A DNA stretch of 64,000 nt from Actinospica robiniae DSM 44927 (GTDB lineage Bacteria > Actinomycetota > Actinomycetes > Streptomycetales > Catenulisporaceae): positions 4,709,372-4,773,371 of the forward strand of contig NZ_KI632511.1 in NCBI RefSeq assembly GCF_000504285.1, written 5' to 3'. The notes beneath the pieces are model-generated. The model did no database searches, was not told the DNA's origin, and saw only the letters and a program-made list of their open reading frames with translations. Positions 17,854 to 26,247 of the stretch are shown here, one piece after another. How positions within the stretch are numbered: position 1 is the first letter of the stretch; every line of letters starts with the position of its first letter. The translations under genes and the position numbers were made by a program.

Positions 17854-19464
17854 GTGCGTATCACGTCGATCGGCCACGCCGGCCTGTTCATCGAGTCGGC
17901 CGCCGGGTCCATCGTGTGCGACCCGTGGTTCACCCCGGCCTACTTCGGCTCCTGGGTGCCCTTCCCCGACAACACCGTGCTCGACCCTGAGCCGATCGGC
18001 GCGGCCGACTACCTCTACGTCTCCCACCTGCACCGGGACCACTTCGACCCGGACTGGCTCGGCCGGCACATGAACAAGGACGCCACCGTCCTGCTGCCGG
18101 ATTTCGCGGTGCCGGACCTGCGCGAGGCGCTCGAGGGCCTCGGCTTCCACAGCTTCGTGCAGACTCGCAACAACGAGGCGGTCACGCTCGAGAGCGGCCT
18201 GCGGGTGCTGATCAACGCGCTGGTCTCGCCGACCGACGGGCCGCTGGGCGACTCCGGCCTGGCGGTGGACGACGGGCAGGTGCGCATCTACAACCAGAAC
18301 GACTCGCGGCCGACCGAGGCGGGGGCGATCGAGGAGTTCGGCCCGCTGCACGGCCACTTCCTGCAGTACTCGGGCGCCATCTGGTACCCGATGGTCTACG
18401 ACTTCAACGACCGGATGAAGCACACGGTCGGCTCCCGCAAGCGCCGCAACGGCATGGCCCGGGCGCTGAAGTACATCGAGCAGTACAAGGCCGAGCACGT
18501 CTTCCCGTTCGCCGGGCCGCCCTGCTTCCTGGACGACGAGCTGTGGGAGTTCAACGACTTCGACCGGGACGAGGCGAACGTCTTCCCGGACCAGTTCGTC
18601 TTCCTCGACTACCTGCGCGAGCAGGGCTTCGAGAAGGGCCACCTGTTCCTGACCGGCACCACGGTGGAGCTGACCGGGGACGGCGAGGCCAAGGTCGAGC
18701 AGATCCCGGACGCCGAGGTGGCCCGGATCCGGGACGACCGGCGCGGCTACCTGACCGACTACAAGCAGAAGGTCCAGCCGACCATCGACGCGATCCTGGG
18801 CGCGCTGCCGCAGGACCGCTCCGACCTCGTCGGCCAGCTGCAGGACTGGGTCGAGCCGCTGATGGAGACGGCCGAGTACACCTGCGCCGGCCTGAACGGG
18901 CGGATCCTGCTGGAGGTCGAGGCCGTGGACGGCGGCCCGGACGAGCAGATCGTGTTCGACTTCCTGGAGCGCAAGATCAAGCCGTACGCCGAGGAGGAGG
19001 TGCGTTACTCCTTCCGGGCTAAGCGTCCGCTGATCGAGCACCTGGTGCGCGAGCGGGTGCCGGACTGGGTCAACGAGCTGTTCCTCTCCTGCCGGTTCCA
19101 GGCTTCGCGCAAGGGCCCGTTCAACGAGTACGTGTACTCCTTCTTCAAGTCGCTCTCGGTCGAGCACATGACCTTCGTCGAGGGCTACTACGCCGAGTCG
19201 ACCGGCGTGGAGGACTACGCGCTGGCCGACGGGCACGTGGTGCAGCGGCACTGCCCGCACCTGAAGGCGGACCTGACCCGGTTCGGCTCCGTCCGCGACG
19301 GGGTGCTCACCTGCGCCCTGCACGGCTGGGAGTTCGACCTCGCCGACGGCGGGTGCCTGACCAGCGACGACCGGCGGCTGGTGACCAGGCCGGCCGCGGA
19401 CGACGGGGCGGACGACCATTACCCGCGCATCCCCTCGGACGCGGAGGTCCGACCGGCCGTCTGA
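17854..19464 (+). CDS. Metallo-beta-lactamase fold / Rieske [2Fe-2S] fusion protein
   Basis: The 536-residue protein begins with a UlaG-like metallo-beta-lactamase domain whose metal motif HLHRDH is at residues 58-63, preceded by IVCDPWF. At the C-terminus a Rieske cluster site reads CPH (467-469) and, 17 residues later, CALHGWEFDL (Cys487, His490). The same two domains, in the opposite order, make up CMP-N-acetylneuraminate hydroxylase, an oxygen-using sugar hydroxylase, so a hydroxylase function is plausible; the substrate is unknown. The GTG start has AAGGAG six to seven bases upstream. The gene is followed after 55 bases by a large membrane protein on the same strand, probably in one operon. 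Confidence 0.85.
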   Translation: MRITSIGHAGLFIESAAGSIVCDPWFTPAYFGSWVPFPDNTVLDPEPIGAADYLYVSHLHRDHFDPDWLGRHMNKDATVLLPDFAVPDLREALEGLGFHSFVQTRNNEAVTLESGLRVLINALVSPTDGPLGDSGLAVDDGQVRIYNQNDSRPTEAGAIEEFGPLHGHFLQYSGAIWYPMVYDFNDRMKHTVGSRKRRNGMARALKYIEQYKAEHVFPFAGPPCFLDDELWEFNDFDRDEANVFPDQFVFLDYLREQGFEKGHLFLTGTTVELTGDGEAKVEQIPDAEVARIRDDRRGYLTDYKQKVQPTIDAILGALPQDRSDLVGQLQDWVEPLMETAEYTCAGLNGRILLEVEAVDGGPDEQIVFDFLERKIKPYAEEEVRYSFRAKRPLIEHLVRERVPDWVNELFLSCRFQASRKGPFNEYVYSFFKSLSVEHMTFVEGYYAESTGVEDYALADGHVVQRHCPHLKADLTRFGSVRDGVLTCALHGWEFDLADGGCLTSDDRRLVTRPAADDGADDHYPRIPSDAEVRPAV

Positions 19465-19519
19465 CACGTCCTCGGCGCACCGGGGCAGGCCCGGGCGGGA
19501 CTCGGCGAGAGGAACACGC

Positions 19520-21643
19520 TTGGCCACCCTGGGCTGGATGATCCGCCTCGGCCGCTGGTACACCCGCAAACCGAAGCTGGTCGGCTTCAGCGCCCTGGTG
19601 GTGCTGATCCTGGTGCTGGCCGGGGCGAGCGTGGCCACCGGCTTCACCCACGGCTTCCTGCCCAACCTGCTGCTGAACGCGGCCGGGGACATGCTCGGCG
19701 GCATGGTCATCCTGCTGATGATCGAGCCGATCGTCTCCCGGGCCGCGGTGCAGATCCGCCAGCACCCGCACCTGGACTTCCGGCTCTTCGCCCGGCGGAT
19801 CCCGCTGGCGGAGCGGGAGATCCTGGTGCTCGACACCTACAGCGGGCTGTTCGACGCGGTCAACGGCCAGCGTGCGGTCGACCGGCTGCGCGACGCGGCC
19901 CGGCGCGGGGTGAAGGTCAAGATCCTGCTGATGAGCCCGACCACCGACGCTTCCCGGCTGCGCCAGGAGCAGCTGGCCGCCGCCAATCCGGGGCTGCAGA
20001 TCGACGCGCTCCTGCACGGCAACATCTCGCTGCTCTCGCGGTTGGAGAACGAGCTGCGGGGCCGCGGGTACGAGCCGGAGGCGGACTTCGCCGCGAGGGC
20101 CGCGATCGGTTCGTTCGACGCCGGGGCCGAAGAGTCGGTCGAACGCGAGCTAGCCGAGCGTGACACCGGCGAGCAGATGGCGCTGATCACCCAGGCGCTG
20201 GACGAGGACTCGCTGGAGGAGCACGTCCCGCTGAGTCAGGCCTCGATCCCGGCACCGCGGGGCGGGCAGCAGACGGCCTCGACGGCGGACGCGGCCGGCA
20301 ACTTCGAGTTCCGCCTCTACGCCGTGGCCGCGCCGTTCACCCTCTACGCCCGGGACGAGACGCTGCTGTTCGCCCTGCTGCCCGCTTATCAGCAGGCGCA
20401 TGACGCGCCGCAGCTGGAGATCAGCCGCGGTTCGCAGACCGGCATGCAGATCATCGAGACGTTCAACGAGCTCTGGCGCGAGGCACGGGAAGTACGGCAC
20501 CTGGCTCCGATCCGACTGTCCGACGATCCGAACGCCCGGCCGCTGCTCGTGCGCAACGTCATCGTGAACGCGAACACTTATTACGTCTCCAACCGCATCA
20601 ACGCCGCGCTCGAGACGCACCCGGATCAGCACTTCTGGCCGGGGCAGAGCGGCGGCGAGGCGTGCGAGGCCGAGGTCGTCGCGCGCGGGTCGACGCTGGA
20701 CGATCTGCTCGACTACGCCTATCAGCGCAAGTACGGCCGTGAGCTGCCGGCCTCGGGCCCCGACTTCGTGGTGATGCGCCCCGCGCTTCGCGGCGCCGTG
20801 CCTCGAGACCGGACGGTCGAGTTCGACCGCCTGCCGCTCAGTCAGATCCTGGGCTGGCTCGCCGAAGCGCGGCGCAGCGTGCGGATCCTGGACACCAGCT
20901 CCATCCTGATAGGGCAGGACGGCGACGAGGCCGAGGCCAGAGCGTTCGTCGCGGCGGCGTTGCGTGCCTTGGCGAACGGCGCGACCGTACGGATCCTGCT
21001 GCTCGCCCCGACTACCTCCGCAGCGCTCGAACGCGCGCAGGAGATCCGCGACCCGGGCTTCGATCGGATGGTGGAGCGCAACATCCAGCGGCTGCGTTAT
21101 CTGACCGCGCAGCTGCCCGACCACGGCATCGAGCCGGAGCGCCTGCAAGTGCGCTTGTACGATCAGCTGCCGGTGATCAGCGTGCACCAGATCGACGACC
21201 GCGTGATGGCCGGATTCCTGCCCTACCGCAGGCGTTCCTCGCTCACCTCGCAGTACGAGTCGCAGCGCCACTCGGACCTCGGCGAGTATGCCGTCGACCA
21301 GTTCCAGCGGCTGTGGGTGCGGGCCAGGCCGCTGTCCGGGCTGCGCTACGTCACGCTGTGGACCTCGTCGGCCGAGCCGGGCGTCCGGCTGCTGGTGCGC
21401 GCGTGGCGGGTGGACCGGCTCTGGTACATGGCTTCGGCGCGCGTGGAGGACCTGATCGAGCGGGCCGCGCCGGCCGGGCGGGGCGCGGTGCGGGCGATGA
21501 TCGAGGACACGCCGCAGGGCGCCTTCCGGCTCTCCGAACCGCTCGAGCCCGCCGGGCACCGGGCGGTGTGGGACGAGTTCGCCCGCATCTATTCGTCCTC
21601 GGATCCGGGCGTCGCGGTCAGGGCACTGCTGGCCGATCGCTGA
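19520..21643 (+). CDS. Large membrane-anchored protein with two phospholipase D-like modules lacking HKD
   Basis: This 707-residue protein is not recognised with confidence. A TTG start with GAGAGGA upstream gives two N-terminal hydrophobic helices (about 21-40 and 52-70). Two similar modules follow: ILVLDTYS (101), VKVKILLMSPTT (131), FEFRLYAVAAPFTLY (262) and ETFNELW (313) correspond to VRILDTSS (454), ATVRILLLAPTT (488), LQVRLYDQLPVISVH (542) and VDQFQRLW (592). The pattern, including the strand before the expected HxK motif, resembles the phospholipase D superfamily, but neither module keeps HxKxxxxD, so it may bind rather than cut. It lies behind the Rieske fusion gene, which suggests a joint role at the membrane. 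Confidence 0.7.
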   Translation: MATLGWMIRLGRWYTRKPKLVGFSALVVLILVLAGASVATGFTHGFLPNLLLNAAGDMLGGMVILLMIEPIVSRAAVQIRQHPHLDFRLFARRIPLAEREILVLDTYSGLFDAVNGQRAVDRLRDAARRGVKVKILLMSPTTDASRLRQEQLAAANPGLQIDALLHGNISLLSRLENELRGRGYEPEADFAARAAIGSFDAGAEESVERELAERDTGEQMALITQALDEDSLEEHVPLSQASIPAPRGGQQTASTADAAGNFEFRLYAVAAPFTLYARDETLLFALLPAYQQAHDAPQLEISRGSQTGMQIIETFNELWREAREVRHLAPIRLSDDPNARPLLVRNVIVNANTYYVSNRINAALETHPDQHFWPGQSGGEACEAEVVARGSTLDDLLDYAYQRKYGRELPASGPDFVVMRPALRGAVPRDRTVEFDRLPLSQILGWLAEARRSVRILDTSSILIGQDGDEAEARAFVAAALRALANGATVRILLLAPTTSAALERAQEIRDPGFDRMVERNIQRLRYLTAQLPDHGIEPERLQVRLYDQLPVISVHQIDDRVMAGFLPYRRRSSLTSQYESQRHSDLGEYAVDQFQRLWVRARPLSGLRYVTLWTSSAEPGVRLLVRAWRVDRLWYMASARVEDLIERAAPAGRGAVRAMIEDTPQGAFRLSEPLEPAGHRAVWDEFARIYSSSDPGVAVRALLADR

Positions 21644-21673
21644 CGGCCGATCAGTGACGGCCGTCGCGGCGGC

Positions 21674-22552
21674 TCAGCCCTCGAGCGTCGCGATCTCCAG
21701 CGCGCGCAACCGCTCCGGCGCGGCGATCACGTCGATCTCGCGGATGCCGTCCGCGCCGACGGTGAACCGCATGACCACGGCCAAGCGGCCGAACGGCGCC
21801 ATCACCAGCGCCGGAGTGCCCTCGATGAGCGCGATCCCGGTCGCCTGGGCGCGTTCCACCGCACCCATCGCGCTGCGGGCGACGGCGAGCGCGCCCTGCA
21901 GAGTGAGCGGCACGGGCGAGGGGACGACGCATTCGTCGGCGTAGAGGACGACGTCCGGGTCGAGCAGGGTCAGCAAGGCCTCGAAGTCGCCCGAGCGGGT
22001 GGCGGCAAGGTACGCGTCCACGGCTCGGCGGGCCCGCGCGGCGTCCGGCGTGGGCGCGGGCAGACCGCGGACACGGCGTCGGGCCCGGCTGGCGAGCTGG
22101 CGCACGGCCGCCGTCGAGCGCTCCATCATCGGCGCCATGTCGTCGAAGGGGACCTCGAAGAGGTCGTGCAGCACGAACGCGACGCGCTCGGCCGGGCTGA
22201 GCTTGTCCAGCACGACCAGCAGTGCCAGCCCCACCTCCTCCGCCAACTCCGCCTCGCCCTCCGGCGCGGGCTCGCCCGCGACGACCGTCAGCGGCCGATC
22301 GACGGTCTCCAGCGGATCCTCGCGGCGGGTCTGCCGGGCCCGCAACAGGTTCAGGCAGATCCTGGTGACGACGGTGGTGAGCCAGCCGGCAACGTTTTCA
22401 ACGGGTTCATCGCCGGCCCGGTCGAAGCGCAGCCAGGCCTCCTGCACGGCGTCCTCGGCTTCCGCCGACGAGCCGAGCATCCGGCCGGCCAGGGCTCGCA
22501 ACCTGGGCCTTTGCTCCTCGAAGCAGTCGATCGCGCGCTCGCTGAGATTCAT
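21674..22552 (-). CDS. ECF sigma factor with SnoaL-like C-terminal domain (SigJ/ECF41-like)
   Basis: The 292-residue protein has sigma region 2 at about 10-75 (EDAVQEAWLRF, VAGWLTTVVTRICLNLLR), region 4 at about 110-165 (ERVAFVLHDLFEVPFDDMA, AVRQLASRARRRV) and a C-terminal SnoaL_2-like domain (about 172-275) ending in APERLRAL, reminiscent of the NPDKL motif of ECF41 factors. In that group the C-terminal domain replaces a separate anti-sigma factor and modulates activity. The DGGGK motif of typical ECF41 members is not seen, so group assignment is tentative. The epimerase-like gene diverging 104 bases away fits the known pairing of ECF41 genes with oxidoreductase or epimerase genes. Confidence 0.82.
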   Translation of the reverse strand: MNLSERAIDCFEEQRPRLRALAGRMLGSSAEAEDAVQEAWLRFDRAGDEPVENVAGWLTTVVTRICLNLLRARQTRREDPLETVDRPLTVVAGEPAPEGEAELAEEVGLALLVVLDKLSPAERVAFVLHDLFEVPFDDMAPMMERSTAAVRQLASRARRRVRGLPAPTPDAARARRAVDAYLAATRSGDFEALLTLLDPDVVLYADECVVPSPVPLTLQGALAVARSAMGAVERAQATGIALIEGTPALVMAPFGRLAVVMRFTVGADGIREIDVIAAPERLRALEIATLEG

Positions 22553-22574
22553 CGGAAAAAACTCCTCACCGCCA

Positions 22575-22601
22575 TGTCACACTTCCGACCGCTGCCGGGT
22601 C
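22575..22601 (+). promoter_or_regulatory. Candidate ECF41-type promoter before the epimerase gene
   Basis: TGTCACA (22575-22581) is followed after 16 bases by GGTC (22598-22601). The published ECF41 promoter pattern, as I recall it, is TGTCACA, 16 bases, CGTC, so this matches with one change. It points towards the gene at 22657 and lies between it and the sigma factor gene. Confidence 0.55.
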
Positions 22602-22656
22602 GTACTGGCAAGAGCCCCAAAGCTAGCGGGTTCCCATCCATCTAGGAGACAAGTCG

Positions 22657-23433
22657 ATGACTCAGATGACCTTGGTGACCGGCGGTACTGGCACGCTCGG
22701 CGCCCACTTCGTTCCGCTGCTTCGGGCCGCCGGCTCCGAGGTGCGGGTGCTGACCCGGCACGCTCGGCCCAGCGAAGACGGAGTGCAGTACGTGGCCTGC
22801 GACCTGCTGGCCGAGGACGACGCGCCGCTGCGCGCGGCGCTGGACGGCGTGGACGTGGTCGTGCACCTGGCCGGCGGGCCGAAGGGCGACGACGTGGCCA
22901 CCGCCCACCTCGTACGCGCCGCGGCCGCGGCGAAGATCCGCCACCTCGTGCTGATCTCCGTGATCGGCGCCGACGTCGTGCCGATCGGGTACTTCCAGCG
23001 CAAGCTGACCTCCGAACAGGTGGTCGAGAGGTCCGGCGTCCCGTACACCATCCTGCGCGCGGCCCAGTTCCATGACCTGGCCCTGTTCACCGCGCAGAAG
23101 ATGGCGAAGCTGCCGGTGCTCCCGGCGCCGGGCGGCGCGCGGTGGCAGCCGGTGGATTCCCGCGACGTCGCGGCCCGCCTGGTCGAGCTGACGCTGGGCG
23201 AGCCGGCCGGAATGGTGGCCGACATGGCCGGCCCGAGCGTCTACCCGCTCGACGGGCTGGTCCGCGACTACCTGCGGGCCAGCGGCAAGCGTCGGCCGCG
23301 GCTCCCGATCCACGTGCCCGGCAAGGCGGGCAAGGTCTACCGGTCCGGTCGCAACCTGACCCTGTCCGGCGCCACCCTCGGCACGCGGACCTGGGAGGAG
23401 TTCCTGGCAGAGCATGTCAGCGCAAAGGGCTGA
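22657..23433 (+). CDS. Atypical SDR / NAD(P)-binding epimerase-like protein
   Basis: The 258-residue protein opens with the dinucleotide motif VTGGTGTLG, then has VVVHLAGGPKGD and LISVIGADVVPIGYFQRKL, where Tyr and Lys of the extended/atypical SDR type occur, and later PYTILRAAQFHDL. This layout fits NmrA/SDR_a5-like proteins that act as reductases, epimerases or redox sensors. TAGGAGA stands before the ATG at 22657. It is the probable target of the divergent ECF sigma factor through the promoter at 22575. Confidence 0.8.
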   Translation: MTQMTLVTGGTGTLGAHFVPLLRAAGSEVRVLTRHARPSEDGVQYVACDLLAEDDAPLRAALDGVDVVVHLAGGPKGDDVATAHLVRAAAAAKIRHLVLISVIGADVVPIGYFQRKLTSEQVVERSGVPYTILRAAQFHDLALFTAQKMAKLPVLPAPGGARWQPVDSRDVAARLVELTLGEPAGMVADMAGPSVYPLDGLVRDYLRASGKRRPRLPIHVPGKAGKVYRSGRNLTLSGATLGTRTWEEFLAEHVSAKG

Positions 23434-23477
23434 GCCGCCGCATGAGCAAGGTGCGGCCCCCTCCGCGGAGGCGGGCC

Positions 23478-23514
23478 GCGCGGCGCCGAAGTTTCCGGTG
23501 CTTCGACGCCGCGC
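23478..23514. terminator. Hairpin between convergent genes
   Basis: Two 14-base arms (23478-23491 and 23501-23514) pair with one mismatch around a 9-base loop. It lies between the convergent epimerase-like gene and the dehydrogenase E1-beta gene and could end both transcripts. Confidence 0.6.
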
Positions 23515-23543
23515 AGCTCGGCGCCGGCCGAGGCCGGGCCGTT

Positions 23544-24617
23544 CTAGGCCGCCAACGCCCGGTCCACCGCGTCGAGCACGCGGTCGGCGTCCGGCAGGTG
23601 CCAGTGCTCGTACTTCGGCGGCGGGTACGGGATGTCCAGTCCGGCCACCCGGGCCACCGGCGCTTCGAGCTGGTAGAAGCACTTCTCCGAGATCCGCGCG
23701 GCGAGTTCGGCGCCGAAGCCGGCGAAGCCCGTGGCCTCGTGCACCACGATCGCGCGGCGGGTGCGCCCGACGGTGCGCAGGATCGCCTCCTCGTCCAGCG
23801 GCACCAGGCTGCGCAGGTCGAGGACCTCGAGCTCGATCCCTTCCTTCGCGGCCTGATCCGCCGCGGCCAGGCACACCGGCACGGTCTGGCCGTAGCAGAC
23901 CAGCGTCGCGTCCCGGCCCTCGCGGCGCACCGCGGCGGTGCCGATCGGGCCGGTGGTCACCGGCAGTTCGAGCGCGGCCTTCGACCAGTAGAGCCGCTTG
24001 GGCTCGAAGAAGATCACCGGGTCCGGCGAGTCGATCGCCTGACGCAGCATGCTGTACGCGTCGGCGACGGTCGCGGGGGTGAGCACATGCAGGCCCGGGG
24101 TGTGCGCGAAGTACGTCTCGGAGCTGTCGCTGTGGTGCTCCACGCCGCCGATCCCGCCGCCGTAGGGGATGCGCACGACCACCGGCATGGCCACGTCGCC
24201 GCGGGTACGGTTGCGCATCTTCGCCAGATGGCTGATCACCTGCTCGAGCGCGGGATAGGCGAAGGCGTCGAACTGCATCTCGACGACGGGCTTGAACCCG
24301 TAGACGGCCATGCCGATCGCCGTGCCCAGTATCGAGGCCTCGGCCAGCGGCGTGTCGAAGCAGCGCTGCTCGCCGAACCGCTGCATCAGCCCGTCCGTCA
24401 CCCGGAACACGCCGCCGAGCGCGCCGACGTCCTCGCCGAACATCACCACGCGCTCGTCCGCGGCCATCGCGTCGGCCAACGCGGTGTTGACCGCCTTGGC
24501 CAGCGTGACGGTCGACTGAGCCGGCTTCTTCGGCGCGCCTCCCGCCTTGGCGCCGGCCGCCGAGTCGGAGTTCACTGCCTTCACCGTGCGGGCGGCGCTG
24601 GTCGCGGTGGCGGTCAT
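23544..24617 (-). CDS. bkdB: 2-oxoacid dehydrogenase E1 component, beta subunit
   Basis: The beta subunit of the thiamine-dependent E1 of branched-chain 2-oxoacid or pyruvate dehydrogenase complexes forms an alpha2-beta2 tetramer with the product of the gene before it. In this 357-residue protein the family segments are clear: VVMFGEDVGALGGVFRVTDG, FDTPLAEASILGTAIGMA, MPVVVRIPYGGGIGGVEHHS and RAIVVHEATGFAGFGAELAA. The first 35 residues are a low-complexity Ala/Lys leader, perhaps a linker. The ATG overlaps the stop of the alpha gene (ATGA), so the two are translationally coupled. No E2 lipoyl acyltransferase gene follows; the next gene converges. Branched-chain versus pyruvate specificity cannot be settled by eye. 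Confidence 0.85.
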   Translation of the reverse strand: MTATATSAARTVKAVNSDSAAGAKAGGAPKKPAQSTVTLAKAVNTALADAMAADERVVMFGEDVGALGGVFRVTDGLMQRFGEQRCFDTPLAEASILGTAIGMAVYGFKPVVEMQFDAFAYPALEQVISHLAKMRNRTRGDVAMPVVVRIPYGGGIGGVEHHSDSSETYFAHTPGLHVLTPATVADAYSMLRQAIDSPDPVIFFEPKRLYWSKAALELPVTTGPIGTAAVRREGRDATLVCYGQTVPVCLAAADQAAKEGIELEVLDLRSLVPLDEEAILRTVGRTRRAIVVHEATGFAGFGAELAARISEKCFYQLEAPVARVAGLDIPYPPPKYEHWHLPDADRVLDAVDRALAA

Positions 24618-25753
24618 CGGTTCTGCTCCGTTCCGGTCCCACGCTCGGCCCGCAGCAGCTCGCGCTGTTCGAGCAGCTGGCTGGTGGGGTTCGCGTAGAC
24701 GTGCTCGAACAGCTCGTCCGAGTCGTATGCGGGCTCCTCGGCGAACTGGGCGCGCATCCGAGCCGTGTACGCCGCGTTCTCCTCGTCGATCTCGGCCTCG
24801 ATCACGGCGTCGAGCGCGCCGAGTGCGGTCAGGTAGGTGGCCAGCCGCTGGATCGGGTCGCGGCCGCGCCAGTGCTCGACCTCGTCGGACTGCCGGTAGC
24901 GAGCCGCGTCGTCGGCGTTGGTGTGGGCCTGCATCCGGTAGGTGATGGCCTCGACCAGGGTCGGGCCGCCGCCCTCGCGCGCCCGGCGCATGGCCGCGTC
25001 CAGCACGGTGTTGAGCGCGATCAGGTCGTTGCCGTCCACGCGCACGCCCGGCATGCCGTAGCCGCCGGCCTTGTCCGCCAGCGAGGCCGCGCGGGTCTGC
25101 TTGCTCAGCGGCACCGAGATCGCGTACTGGTTGTTCTGCACCAGGAAGACCACCGGAGCCTGGTACACGGCGGCACTGTTGAGCGCCTCGTGGAAGTCGC
25201 CCTCGCTGGTGGCTCCGTCACCGAGGAGACACATCGCCACCACCGGGTCGCCGGCCAGCTTCGCCGCGAGGCCCAAGCCGACCGCATGGGGGCCTTGCGT
25301 GGCGAGCGGCGTGCACTGCGGCATGGTGTGCCAGGCCTTGGGGTCGTAGCCGCAGTGCCAGGTGCCGCGCAACAGAGTCAACGCGTCGCCGGCCGGGATG
25401 CCGCGCAGCACCAGCGTGGCCGAGTCGCGGTACGTCGGCAGCAGCCAGTCCTCCACCCGCAGCGCGTGGACCGCGGCGACCTGGCACGCTTCCTGGCCGC
25501 GACAGGCCGGGTAGACGGCGAGGCGGCCCTGCATCACCAGGTTCGTCGCCTCGGTGTCGAACGCGCGGGCGAAACGCAGCGCCCGGTAGCCGCGCAGCAG
25601 CGCGGCCGGGTCCAGGATCTCGCGGGCCGGACGCAGGCCGCCTTCGACAGGGGCGCCGTGCTCGTCCAGGTAGCGCAGGGGCTGACTGTCCCAGGACGGT
25701 TCCGCGGTCGCGGAGCCCGATCTCGGCGAGGCGGTCAGGTCCAGCAGCGTCAT
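24614..25753 (-). CDS. bkdA: 2-oxoacid dehydrogenase E1 component, alpha subunit
   Basis: The 379-residue protein carries the thiamine diphosphate motif GDGATSEGDFHEALN and ends it with VVFLVQNNQYAISVP. Upstream segments RFARAFDTEATNLVMQGRL and CRGQEACQVAAVHAL are typical of E1 alpha. A GGAGATC site precedes the ATG. It overlaps the beta gene by four bases. The complex feeds acyl-CoA from branched-chain amino acids into fatty acid synthesis or catabolism in actinomycetes. Two dyads upstream at 25801-25870 may be its operators. Confidence 0.85.
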   Translation of the reverse strand: MTLLDLTASPRSGSATAEPSWDSQPLRYLDEHGAPVEGGLRPAREILDPAALLRGYRALRFARAFDTEATNLVMQGRLAVYPACRGQEACQVAAVHALRVEDWLLPTYRDSATLVLRGIPAGDALTLLRGTWHCGYDPKAWHTMPQCTPLATQGPHAVGLGLAAKLAGDPVVAMCLLGDGATSEGDFHEALNSAAVYQAPVVFLVQNNQYAISVPLSKQTRAASLADKAGGYGMPGVRVDGNDLIALNTVLDAAMRRAREGGGPTLVEAITYRMQAHTNADDAARYRQSDEVEHWRGRDPIQRLATYLTALGALDAVIEAEIDEENAAYTARMRAQFAEEPAYDSDELFEHVYANPTSQLLEQRELLRAERGTGTEQNR

Positions 25754-25800
25754 GGGATCTCCATCTGCTGTTCCGGCAGGGCCGGCGGTCGGCCGTACCT

Positions 25801-25870
25801 ACCGAACCTTCGGTCGGTTGCGTACCCCCAGTCTGGACGCGACCCGGGTCGGTTGTCCATAGAGTGGACA
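25801..25870 (-). promoter_or_regulatory. Two dyads upstream of the E1 genes
   Basis: ACCGAA-CC-TTCGGT (25801-25814) is a dyad that resembles the TetR-type site found at 29002. TGTCCA-TAGAG-TGGACA (25854-25870) is a perfect 6-bp dyad with a 5-base spacer, the size expected for Lrp/AsnC or MarR-like operators. Both lie 48-117 bases before the E1 alpha start. The rest of the gap 25754-26247 shows no gene; a frame at 25799-26095 on the minus strand is not credible. Confidence 0.45.
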
Positions 25871-26247
25871 CCCGGTCGAGGCCGCCGCCGAACGCCTCCG
25901 CATTCCCGTACGCGGGCGACCGGTGGCCGGTCGGCAGCTCGAGGGCCGCTCTACCGATGGTGGTGACCTTCGGCGGCATCGGCAACCGGGCGCGGCCGGG
26001 GCTCCCGGCGACCGCCCGATCGGCGCACCCGGGCCGGACGGGGGCGATGGCCATTTCGTCCGAATCATCCCACGATCGCAGCTTTCGCTGCTCATTATGC
26101 TGACAAACCCGCATGAGCGGGGTCATTCTGCCGGTGGGGTGGCGCGATCGAGGCATCACAGCGGCTGGATTCGCAACCGGATCGGCGCCGATAGGGTCTG
26201 GGATTACCAGAGAAGTCATTCGAAACGGCGAGAAGGTTCGGTGGGCC

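Noticed and set aside
17683-19836. 717-codon open frame on the minus strand
   Set aside because: Antisense to the MBL-Rieske gene; Arg/Val/Leu/Asp-rich sequence with no motif.
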